A stretch of 25,947 bases of DNA from a virus. The stretch's first letter is position 1, and the number at the start of each line of letters is the position of its first letter. Under the pieces are notes generated by a model. The model was not told the DNA's origin. It did no database searches and saw only the letters and a program-made list of their open reading frames with translations. A program made the position numbers and the translations under genes. The DNA lies in the IMG/VR virus record IMGVR_UViG_3300025309_000048, positions 1 to 25,947 of that record. One strand, written 5' to 3'. Below, piece by piece: positions 17,133-24,643 of the stretch.

Positions 17133-19343
17133 ATGGCTAATAATGGTTTTGAATTTCCTGTAGAGGAACTTGTTGACCCAGGCAATCCAGCGACTCCTAT
17201 GGCGAATGCGATTATTGCGGGTCAAGCAGCGAAGCTGCCTACACGAACCAATTCTACTCTTAACACGGGCTCTAATCTACCTGATGACGAACAGGCTAGT
17301 CTCATGGGCCAAGTTCCTTTTTGGGCAACTGAAGAACCAATTGAAGATATTATTGCTCCAGTGCAAGTTGATCCTACCACGACTGCTCTTGTGGAAAAAG
17401 AAGCTCTCAGAGCTGAAGCAGTTGTACTTATCACTAACTTGGCTGATAAACAAAATAAGGAAACCTTAGCAGATATTACAACCAAAGTACTTGAGGGATA
17501 TAAGCTTGATCTAGCTAGCCGCACTGAATGGGAAGCACTCAATGTGCAGATCATCGATCTTGCTAAGTTGCTCGTAAAGAAGAAAGTCTACGCAGGCGAA
17601 GTTGTTGCCAATGTTAAGTATCCATTAATAATTAATGCTTGTATCCAGTTTGCTGCTAGAGCATATCCTGAACTGATCAAAGGTAACGAGGTTGTCAAAG
17701 GCAAGGTAATAGGGACTGATCCAGACAACCGTAAGTTCGACAAAGCCAACCGCATTTCTCAGTTTATGTCTTTCCAGCTTCTATCGCTAATGGAAGACTG
17801 GGAAGAAGGAGTTGATCAGCTACTTTTTACGTTGCCAGCAATCGGTTGTGTGTTCAAAAAGAGTTACTTCGATTCAATTGAGCGGAAGTCCGTATCTCAG
17901 ATAGTCTTTGCTGATGATTTGGTTGTAAATTATTTTGCTGAATCACTGGAACGGGCTCCACGAGTTACACATAGAATCTATTTGTATCATAATGAAATTG
18001 TTGCTCGAATTAATTCTGGAATCTTTATCAAGTTTGATGTAGCCGAGCTTGGTCAAGCAACTAGCGATAAGACTGCCGATGTAGATGAAGATACTCCACA
18101 TTTGTTCCTTGAGCAACATCGGTGGTATGACCTGGATGGGGATGGTTATCAAGAGCCTTATGTAGTAACTGTTCATGAACAATCACAGAAGTTAGTAAGG
18201 ATTTCTCCTCGGTTTGCCACGGATGGAATTATTCGCAAGTCTGATGAAAGCGGAGTAACTGATCCAGACGGACCGATTGTTAAAATAATTCCTGAACAGT
18301 ATTTTACTCGCTTTATTTTCATGCCTGCGATTGATGGTGGCTTTTATGGCATGGGGTTTGGCTCACTTTTGATGAGCAGTAACTCAGCCATAAACACAGT
18401 TATTAATCAGTTGCTGGATGCGGGTACTTTATCAAATCGACAAAGCGGTTTTCTGGGAAGAGGCCTTAAACTGGGTAGAGGCAAATCCATTCAGGTTAAG
18501 TCCGGAGAGTGGAAGCCAGTTGATGCAACGGGCGACGATCTTCGCAAGAACATCTTCCCAATGCCAGTACGTGAGCCAAGTAATGTTCTTTTCCAATTGC
18601 TCGGACTGCTAATCGAGAGTGGCAAAGAACTTGCCGGCATGACAGAGATTCTTGCTGGTAATTCTCCAGGCGCGAATGTTCCGGCTGAATCTGTTCTTGC
18701 ATTGATTGAACAAGGCTTACAAGTCTACAGTGCCATCCATAAGAGACTTTATCGTAGCCAGTATAAAGAGTTCATAAAGTTACGGAGGCTGAATGCTCTT
18801 TATCTAGATCAGATGACTTATAAGGCTGTTCTCGATGATAGTAATGCAATTGTTCAGGCAGACTTCTCTAGTGCAGACTTTGATGTTGTGCCAGTTAGTG
18901 ATCCGAACAGCACCACAATGATGCAGCGGTTGCTCAAGGCTAAAGCCATGCTAGAGTTGCGGGGTCAAGGATTGAATGACCAGGAAATCTTGCGACAGTA
19001 TTTACTTGCACTTGATATCGAAGATGTTGAGAGATTCTTTCCTGCAGAAGACCAGCCTGATCCAGCTGAACAACTCGCTATGCAGAAACTCCAAGCTGAG
19101 CTTGGAGAACTTCAGGCGAAGGTCGCTAAATTAAATGCAGAAACACAGCAAATTATAGCAAATATTCCAAAAGCGCAACTCGAGCAAGAGAAGACAATTG
19201 CAGATATGGACAATGAGGTTATAGATTTAGCTCTTAAAGATAAGCAAATCTCTGGACAGCTTGAGCTTGGACGATCTCAGCAAAGTCTTGGCAAAGCACC
19301 TGGTGGATTAAAAGAAAGTACGATTGAACGTGAATATAGTTAA
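17133..19343 (+). CDS. Portal protein, P22-type, 736 aa
   Basis: Forms the dodecameric ring through which DNA enters and leaves the head. Length is close to P22 gp1 (725 aa). Conserved features include the wing region (FDKANRISQFMSFQLLSLME), the DGDGYQEPYVVTVH strand, the long helix after FGSLLMSSNSAINTV and a C-terminal coiled coil (about 650-720) rich in Gln, Glu and Leu. It starts immediately after the terminase stop. The identity is supported by position between the terminase and the co-chaperonin and scaffold genes. Confidence 0.93.
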   Translation: MANNGFEFPVEELVDPGNPATPMANAIIAGQAAKLPTRTNSTLNTGSNLPDDEQASLMGQVPFWATEEPIEDIIAPVQVDPTTTALVEKEALRAEAVVLITNLADKQNKETLADITTKVLEGYKLDLASRTEWEALNVQIIDLAKLLVKKKVYAGEVVANVKYPLIINACIQFAARAYPELIKGNEVVKGKVIGTDPDNRKFDKANRISQFMSFQLLSLMEDWEEGVDQLLFTLPAIGCVFKKSYFDSIERKSVSQIVFADDLVVNYFAESLERAPRVTHRIYLYHNEIVARINSGIFIKFDVAELGQATSDKTADVDEDTPHLFLEQHRWYDLDGDGYQEPYVVTVHEQSQKLVRISPRFATDGIIRKSDESGVTDPDGPIVKIIPEQYFTRFIFMPAIDGGFYGMGFGSLLMSSNSAINTVINQLLDAGTLSNRQSGFLGRGLKLGRGKSIQVKSGEWKPVDATGDDLRKNIFPMPVREPSNVLFQLLGLLIESGKELAGMTEILAGNSPGANVPAESVLALIEQGLQVYSAIHKRLYRSQYKEFIKLRRLNALYLDQMTYKAVLDDSNAIVQADFSSADFDVVPVSDPNSTTMMQRLLKAKAMLELRGQGLNDQEILRQYLLALDIEDVERFFPAEDQPDPAEQLAMQKLQAELGELQAKVAKLNAETQQIIANIPKAQLEQEKTIADMDNEVIDLALKDKQISGQLELGRSQQSLGKAPGGLKESTIEREYS

Positions 19344-19352
19344 GGAGACAAT

Positions 19353-19520
19353 ATGGATGAATTAGACAAGAAGAAGAAAGGTACGTTTTCTTTTTTACGT
19401 GCACTTGGTTTGGGTAAAAATAAGAATGATGCTTCAGACAAGAATGTTTTTTATGCTGGAAATGTAACAACTGCTGCAACTAAGAGGAAGAAAGAATTGG
19501 AGAAAGCTAATCAGAATTGA
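19353..19520 (+). CDS. Unknown small basic protein, 55 aa
   Basis: AAGGAG lies six to seven bases before the ATG. The N-terminus is Lys-rich (MDELDKKKKGTFSFLRALGL) and the C-terminus is basic helix (TKRKKELEKANQN). It lies ten bases after the portal gene and could be a minor head protein. The family is not recognised. Confidence 0.7.
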   Translation: MDELDKKKKGTFSFLRALGLGKNKNDASDKNVFYAGNVTTAATKRKKELEKANQN

Positions 19521-19530
19521 GGACATTACG

Positions 19531-19785
19531 ATGCTAACTAGTGAACAATTCCAAGAATGGAAAACTAATGCAGTCACAACAGAGATTCTTACAGAACTTA
19601 GAAAAGTTCGTAAGGTTATGGAAAGTAAGTTAAGTAATGGAAATACTATTGGCAAAAATGCATATGAGACTCATGGCATGACAAATAGGATTGTTGGAAA
19701 TATTGAAGGGCTTGATCAAATATTGAATATTTCCTTTGAAGGTGATTCTGTAGAGAATGACGTTGACGAGCGTAGTGGTTACTAA
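19531..19785 (+). CDS. Unknown small protein, 84 aa
   Basis: GAGGAC lies upstream of the ATG. Residues 4-35 form a helix (EQFQEWKTNAVTTEILTELR), then a Gly/Asn-rich linker, then a short helix and acidic end. Its place between portal and co-chaperonin suggests a head-assembly accessory. The family is not recognised. Confidence 0.75.
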   Translation: MLTSEQFQEWKTNAVTTEILTELRKVRKVMESKLSNGNTIGKNAYETHGMTNRIVGNIEGLDQILNISFEGDSVENDVDERSGY

Positions 19786-19832
19786 GCATACACATTTGTT
19801 GAGAATAACAATTATTTAAAAGGGTAATAATT

Positions 19833-20168
19833 ATGAGCGACGAACACATTATGGATATTAATCAATCTGGTATTATTCCGACTGGCGGGCATTTGTTGGT
19901 ACTTCCTGAGAAGGTTGAAGAAAAGACTAAGGGCGGAATCTACTTGCCACAAACAACTCTGGAAAAGGAACAGCAAGCAGCTACGGTCGGAACTTTGATT
20001 GCCATCGGACCTACGGCCTGGAAAGACCTTGACGACGGAGTTGCCTGGGCAGAAGTCGGAGATAAGATTAGTTATTCCCGTTATGCCGGTGTATCTATGA
20101 TCGGGAAGGATGACGACTCTTATGTATTGATTAATGACAATGATGTTTTAGCTCGATTACTCTTTTAA
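19833..20168 (+). CDS. GroES-like co-chaperonin, 111 aa
   Basis: Matches the Cpn10 fold by layout: strand GGHLLVLPEKVEEK, mobile-loop-like TKGGIYLPQTTLEKEQ, strand ATVGTLIAIGP, then GDKISYSRYAGVSM and a final VLINDNDVLARLLF strand. Host GroES (about 97 aa) caps GroEL; phage relatives such as T4 gp31 replace it for folding the capsid protein. The IYLP stretch is the expected GroEL-contact motif of the mobile loop. Its place between portal and scaffold, upstream of the capsid gene, suits that role. No phage GroEL is seen here, so it presumably works with host GroEL. Confidence 0.88.
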   Translation: MSDEHIMDINQSGIIPTGGHLLVLPEKVEEKTKGGIYLPQTTLEKEQQAATVGTLIAIGPTAWKDLDDGVAWAEVGDKISYSRYAGVSMIGKDDDSYVLINDNDVLARLLF

Positions 20169-20180
20169 ATAGGTGTTATT

Positions 20181-21137
20181 ATGGCAGAAGAATTTGTGCA
20201 AGACATTATTATGGCAGCCGAAGCAACTGATGGTTCTTCTACAGAAGCAACAGAAACCAGTAATGAGACTGGCAAGTCTGTTGTGGCAGCTAAATCTGGT
20301 GATGATCAATCTTCCAATCAAACTAAAACCCCTGAAGGTAATGCTGATTCTGATCAAACCAAAATTGCTCCTTCTGTAGAAGAACTTGCTGCTCAACTTG
20401 GCTGGCGTGCTGATCATGTAGGTGAAGATGCAGTTGATGCAGTCACATACATTCTGAGGTCGAAAGACATTCAGAAGGCAATGAGTAAGCACAACAAAGA
20501 CTTAAAGGAGAATCTTAGTGCTGTTCAGGCATCTGTAAATGCACTTAAAGAGCACAATGAGAAAGTCTATCAGACTGAAGTTAAGAAACTAACTGCTGAA
20601 ATAGAAACTCTTAAAAAGGAACGTAAGTCTGCAATTGAACTTGCTGATGTTGATAAAGTAGAAGAACTGGACGCACAGATCGAAGCAAAGAAAAATGATC
20701 TTGCTGCCCCCAAAATAAGTGCTAACAAGTCTGATGCTGGTGCTGTTGAAAATCCTGTCTATGATGATTGGATTCAGGATAATCAATGGTACTTGGAAGA
20801 CAATGAAATGGCACAGTTCGCTGATAGTGTAGCGCAGAATTATGTTGGAGCACCACTGCCGAGGATTTATGCATTAGTACGACAGAAAGTTCAGGAGGTT
20901 TTTCCAGAAAAGTTTGCTCCTAAAACTACTTCAGCAGCACCTGCTACTACTGGGACTGTTAAGCCAATCGGACCTGTTTCTCCTGTTGATAAAGGATCAA
21001 ACAATAAAGGTGCTACGAATTCTTTCAGCAAAGCTGATCTTACACCTGACCAAATTAGTATAATGAATCAATTTGTTCGCGGAGGCATAATGACCGAAGA
21101 ACAATACATTAAAGATATTGCAAGTATGCAAGAATAA
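20181..21137 (+). CDS. Scaffolding protein (putative), 318 aa
   Basis: Called scaffold by position and composition. It has an acidic low-complexity N-terminus (about 1-60), a long charged coiled coil at about 100-170 (KHNKDLKENLSAVQASVNAL, ELDAQIEAKKNDL), and a polar C-terminal linker rich in Thr, Ala and Pro ending with a helix. Scaffolds guide capsid assembly and then leave. No protease domain is visible. AGGTG lies upstream of the ATG. It follows the co-chaperonin by 12 bases. Confidence 0.75.
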   Translation: MAEEFVQDIIMAAEATDGSSTEATETSNETGKSVVAAKSGDDQSSNQTKTPEGNADSDQTKIAPSVEELAAQLGWRADHVGEDAVDAVTYILRSKDIQKAMSKHNKDLKENLSAVQASVNALKEHNEKVYQTEVKKLTAEIETLKKERKSAIELADVDKVEELDAQIEAKKNDLAAPKISANKSDAGAVENPVYDDWIQDNQWYLEDNEMAQFADSVAQNYVGAPLPRIYALVRQKVQEVFPEKFAPKTTSAAPATTGTVKPIGPVSPVDKGSNNKGATNSFSKADLTPDQISIMNQFVRGGIMTEEQYIKDIASMQE

Positions 21138-21152
21138 TAAGAGGATTATGTT

Positions 21153-21566
21153 ATGACAGAGCAGGCAAATAAAATAGAGAGTGTTAAAAGCGAGCAACCG
21201 CGAAAAAGAATTCCCCTTGGGTCGAGGAACATTTTAACTGCACCGAAGAAGGTCGGTTTCGTGCGCCGATTTGTTAATGATACTGGAGATCGCATTCAGA
21301 TGTTTAAGGATGCTGGATGGAACGCTGTTGATGATGGTTCACCTGTTGGGGATTCAAAGATTGGCAGACCAACTCAAATCGGTAGTGCTACTAATCCTAG
21401 TGTGGGTAACAATCAGCGCGCTGTTCTAATGGAGATCCCAGAAGAGATTTATGAGGCAGACCGAGCCGAATCACAAGCCAAGATTAGTGAGGTAGAAAAC
21501 CAAATTAAGCGGAACTCTCGTGGCGAGGGTAGAGATGGCTTGTCTGGAAGTGTGACTATTTCGTAA
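21153..21566 (+). CDS. Unknown head-region protein, 137 aa
   Basis: GAGGA lies before the ATG. The N-terminus is basic (KSEQPRKRIPLGSRNILTAP), followed by a compact strand region (VGFVRRFVNDTGDRIQMF) and a charged helix near the end (EEIYEADRAESQAKISEVE). The sequence pattern recalls small proteins often found between scaffold and capsid genes in podovirus-like phages. No function is known to me. Confidence 0.75.
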   Translation: MTEQANKIESVKSEQPRKRIPLGSRNILTAPKKVGFVRRFVNDTGDRIQMFKDAGWNAVDDGSPVGDSKIGRPTQIGSATNPSVGNNQRAVLMEIPEEIYEADRAESQAKISEVENQIKRNSRGEGRDGLSGSVTIS

Positions 21567-21594
21567 AATTTAAATCTTTGTTGAGGTAAAAAAT

Positions 21595-22191
21595 ATGGCA
21601 AATCTTGATACTCCTTTCGGCTTTAAGCCGGTCAAACATTTGAACGGTTCTCCCTGGAACGGGCAGGCAAATGTTTATTACATTCCGTCTACGGATAATA
21701 CTGCAACTTTTAAAGGTGATGCAGTTAAAAGTGCTGGATCTGCAGATGCAACTGGCAAGTATCCTACTGTCGCACAAGCAACCGCCGGCGCAGCTGTACG
21801 AGGTGTTGTAATTGGTTTTGGTGATAATCCTTATGTAATGATTCAGGCTGATGCTCCGCTTCGTGCATATAGGCCTGCTGCTACTGCAATGTATTGCCTG
21901 GTAGTTGATGATCCTCAGGTTATTTTTGAAGTTCAGGAAGATAGTGATGCCAACTCTATTACTGCTGCAATGGTTGGACTTTCTACTAACTTTGTAGTTG
22001 GCTCGGGATCGACTGCTACTGGCAAGTCTGCCATGGAACTTGATTCTAGTGATACTGCAACCGACACTGCTGGTAACTGTAGAATTTTGCGGTTGGCAAA
22101 TCGAGATGATAATGAACTTGGAAATTATGCCAAGTGGGAAATTCTTTTCGGAGAGCATGAGCTTGGTCTGACTATTTCAACTGATGTTTAA
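21595..22191 (+). CDS. Putative capsid decoration or cement protein, 198 aa
   Basis: Resembles a family I recall next to major capsid genes in many podovirus-like phages, starting MA-LDTPFGFKPVKHLNGSPW and rich in Ala, Gly, Thr and Asp. It is beta-rich throughout (GVVIGFGDNPYVMIQ, YCLVVDDPQVIFEVQ). Such proteins are predicted to sit on the outer head surface and stabilise it; that role here is inference from family and position. GAGGT lies upstream of the ATG. It directly precedes the capsid gene. Confidence 0.75.
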   Translation: MANLDTPFGFKPVKHLNGSPWNGQANVYYIPSTDNTATFKGDAVKSAGSADATGKYPTVAQATAGAAVRGVVIGFGDNPYVMIQADAPLRAYRPAATAMYCLVVDDPQVIFEVQEDSDANSITAAMVGLSTNFVVGSGSTATGKSAMELDSSDTATDTAGNCRILRLANRDDNELGNYAKWEILFGEHELGLTISTDV

Positions 22192-22243
22192 TTAGTTGCT
22201 TATTAACTTTGGCTATTTAACCATCATTTAAAGGAGCTTACAA

Positions 22244-23167
22244 ATGGGTATTATTACTACTAGTAATTTTGCAAAAGATCTGGTGCCTGGGGTCAAGACT
22301 TGGTTCGGGCAGAAATATAAAGAATATCCGATTGAGTATTTGGATATTTTTGAAAAGGGTAACTCTACAAAGGCTTTCGAAGAGGAAGCTGGCGTAACTG
22401 GTTTTGGCCTCGCAGCGGTAAAGACTGAGGGTGGTGGGATTGCGTATGATGAGCAAGAGCAGGGCTTTGTTAGTCGCTATACTCATGTAACGTACGGCCT
22501 CGGGTTTATTATTACTCGGGAAATGTACGAAGATGGTATAGCTGTCACTGTAGCGCTGCGTCGTGCAAATGCGCTGGCCTTTTCTATTCGGCAGACCAAA
22601 GAGATCATTGGGGCAAACATTCTCAATCGGGCGTTTACCTCTACTTATACTATGGGAACTAATTCTGATGGCAAGGAACTTTGTGCTACTGACCATCCGA
22701 ATAAATCCGGCGGAACTTGGCGGAATGAACTTGCTACTGCTGCTGACCTCAGTGAGGCAGCTCTCGAGCAGGCTTGCATTGACATTGCTGCATTCACTAC
22801 TGATCGTGGACTCAAGATTGCGATTATGCCACAGAAGTTGATTATCCCGACTGCTCTTGAGTTTGATGCTATGAGGATTCTCGAATCTATTGGGCAATCC
22901 GGCAGCGCGAATAATGATATCAATGCAATTCGGGCATCAAAGAAGTTTCCCCAAGGCATTGCTGTGAATCATTACCTGACGGATAGTAATGCATGGTTTA
23001 TTAAGACTAACTGTCCTGATGGCCTGAAGTATATGGAGAGGAGGCCAGATGCATTTGGTACCGAGAATGACTTTGATACGGAGAATGCTAAGTTCAAAGC
23101 AACTTTCCGTGGTTCATTTGGTTGGTCGGATCCAAGAGGCATATTTGGTTCCCCTGGTGCTGCATGA
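22244..23167 (+). CDS. Major capsid protein, 307 aa
   Basis: Main shell protein, related by eye to the Mu gpT-like or short HK97-fold capsid proteins. It has the N-terminal block KTWFGQKYKEYPIEYLDIFE, the central strand YGLGFIITREMYED and a long helix (RRANALAFSIRQTKEII). Towards the C-terminus are the beta sheet and loop (KFPQGIAVNHYLTDSNAWFI). Length is normal for the group. AAAGGAG lies seven bases upstream of the ATG. A strong hairpin follows the gene, as often found after highly expressed capsid genes. Confidence 0.9.
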   Translation: MGIITTSNFAKDLVPGVKTWFGQKYKEYPIEYLDIFEKGNSTKAFEEEAGVTGFGLAAVKTEGGGIAYDEQEQGFVSRYTHVTYGLGFIITREMYEDGIAVTVALRRANALAFSIRQTKEIIGANILNRAFTSTYTMGTNSDGKELCATDHPNKSGGTWRNELATAADLSEAALEQACIDIAAFTTDRGLKIAIMPQKLIIPTALEFDAMRILESIGQSGSANNDINAIRASKKFPQGIAVNHYLTDSNAWFIKTNCPDGLKYMERRPDAFGTENDFDTENAKFKATFRGSFGWSDPRGIFGSPGAA

Positions 23168-23175
23168 TAACTTGG

Positions 23176-23190
23176 TGTTCATAAGTGAAC
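23176..23190. repeat. 15-bp near-palindrome shared with 14681-14695
   Basis: TGTTCATAAGTGAAC, with arms GTTCA/TGAAC, occurs 9 bases after the capsid stop. The exact reverse complement lies in the divergent control region. It may be a regulator site or part of the 3' end of the capsid mRNA. Confidence 0.4.
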
Positions 23191-23213
23191 GCACAAGACT
23201 AACAGGTTCAACT

Positions 23214-23250
23214 GACCGTTCTTTGTGACGAGCTTAGAACGGTCTTAATA
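23214..23250 (+). terminator. Terminator-like hairpin after the capsid gene
   Basis: GACCGTTCT (23214-23222) and AGAACGGTC (23236-23244) form a perfect 9-bp stem followed by TTAATAAATT. The T-run is weak, so partial termination or mRNA stabilisation is likely. Confidence 0.6.
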
Positions 23251-23324
23251 AATTGGGTAAATGAAAGTTAAAATCTTTCAGGCAGTTCTTTGAGATAAGA
23301 AGAATTGTTCCAGTGGAGAAAATT

Positions 23325-24263
23325 ATGGGCGTAACGAACTTTCCAAACGGTATTACATGTGATACTTCCAGAAATAGGTCAATGGCTTCAGGATCTACGG
23401 TTCCTGCATCTGGAATAGCCGGCTATAATCCTGGCTGTACATTTACTAAGACTAATGTAGCTCTTGGGCAGGCAGCTCAATGGATAAATATGGGCACTGC
23501 TGCATCGTGCTTGTTTGTTCCTGTTGGCCCAACTTATGGCTATGGAATCAAGTTAGCTGAAGGGCCAGTTACTTCTGCTGGTGGAGATACGACTGAAGTC
23601 ATTACTCGAAGTGGACTGATTCTTTCTACTGACATAGCTATTGTTAATCATGAAGTTTCTGATGATAATGATCAGATAGTTTCTGCTATAGCTACTGATA
23701 ATACAATTACTATTGTAGGTAGTGCAGATCCTAGTACAGCACATGGATATGATTATGCATTGTTAAGGAATAGATGTATTCCTGAATGGGACATAGTTGC
23801 AGCCGGTACGCATGTTACGGCTGGTGGTGCTGCTGCAGAAGCTATTACAGCTGCTGGAGTTCTTGCAACTGATATGGCTTTTGTTAATTATGGTGCAACA
23901 GACGACACTGATACTATTAGTGATATAGTTTGTACTGCTAATACTATAACGGTTACTTGTTCTGCAGATCCTGCAACTGCACATAGCTTGCATTATGTTG
24001 TTATCAGGCCTCGTGGGACGTTCAAGCCAAGTCATTATATTGCTTATGCTGGAAAGCATACAACAGTTGGTGGAGCAGCAGCTGAGGCAGTAACAATAAC
24101 TGGGGCACTTGCTACAGATATTCCTATCGTCATTTATAATACAACTAACGATACGGATAGCATTCTCAAGGTTGTGATGACTGCTGATACTATGACAGTT
24201 ACATGCTCGGCTGATCCTAGCACTGCACATGCATTTAGTTATATGCTGCTTCGAGCATATTAA
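23325..24263 (+). CDS. Triple-repeat surface protein (putative head fiber or decoration), 312 aa
   Basis: The start is the ATG at 23325 because GGAG lies 6-7 bases upstream; a GTG four codons earlier overlaps that site. After about 75 unique residues (MGVTNFPNGI...), three repeats of about 80 residues follow. Each ends with SADP-TAH and Y--LR: SADPSTAH at 133-140, SADPATAH at 213-220, SADPSTAH at 295-302. Each begins with a GG--AEA-T-L-TD pattern. The repeats are Thr/Ala/Ile/Val-rich beta domains without cysteine clusters or enzyme motifs. Its place after the capsid gene suggests a head fiber or decoration protein. A tail protein is also possible. Confidence 0.7.
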   Translation: MGVTNFPNGITCDTSRNRSMASGSTVPASGIAGYNPGCTFTKTNVALGQAAQWINMGTAASCLFVPVGPTYGYGIKLAEGPVTSAGGDTTEVITRSGLILSTDIAIVNHEVSDDNDQIVSAIATDNTITIVGSADPSTAHGYDYALLRNRCIPEWDIVAAGTHVTAGGAAAEAITAAGVLATDMAFVNYGATDDTDTISDIVCTANTITVTCSADPATAHSLHYVVIRPRGTFKPSHYIAYAGKHTTVGGAAAEAVTITGALATDIPIVIYNTTNDTDSILKVVMTADTMTVTCSADPSTAHAFSYMLLRAY

Positions 24264-24270
24264 AAAAGAA

Positions 24271-24308
24271 CTTGTAATAATAAGGGAAACTTTATTATTA
24301 CAGGTTTT
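24271..24308 (+). terminator. Intrinsic terminator
   Basis: TGTAATAATAA and TTATTATTACA pair over 11 bp (13 with C-G and T-G ends) around GGGAAACT, followed by GGTTTTGTGTT. It lies after the triple-repeat gene. The stem is AT-rich, so strength is moderate. Confidence 0.6.
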
Positions 24309-24358
24309 GTGTTAATATAAACATTCTTTTAATCATGATTATCATATAGGAGAATATT

Positions 24359-24643
24359 ATGAGTATGATTATTCCTAAGCAAACTGCAGCTGCTACTGAA
24401 AGGCATTATTTTCCGGCGCATTCGTTGCCAAAGACTGTTGCAGTTGCTGGTATTCTTGTAGCAGAAACGATTGCAGTAAATGTACTTGATGAAGTTGGAG
24501 TAGCTTTGGCTTTGTATGATGAATTTGGAGCAGCAGTAACCATGACTGCAACTTCACCACCATTGAAGATTGATTCACCTATTACCTTACAATTCGTTAA
24601 GGGTGTAACTGCTAACGAAGTCGGTGTTCAGTTGGTGGATTGA
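24359..24643 (+). CDS. Unknown small protein, 94 aa
   Basis: AGGAGA lies seven bases before the ATG. The protein is beta-rich and mostly hydrophobic (TVAVAGILVAETIAVNVLDE, ITLQFVKGVTANEVGVQLVD), with no membrane segment of usual length. Its size and place between the head and tailspike genes suggest a small structural or head-tail connector protein. The family is not recognised. Its stop overlaps the next start (TGATG). Confidence 0.75.
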   Translation: MSMIIPKQTAAATERHYFPAHSLPKTVAVAGILVAETIAVNVLDEVGVALALYDEFGAAVTMTATSPPLKIDSPITLQFVKGVTANEVGVQLVD

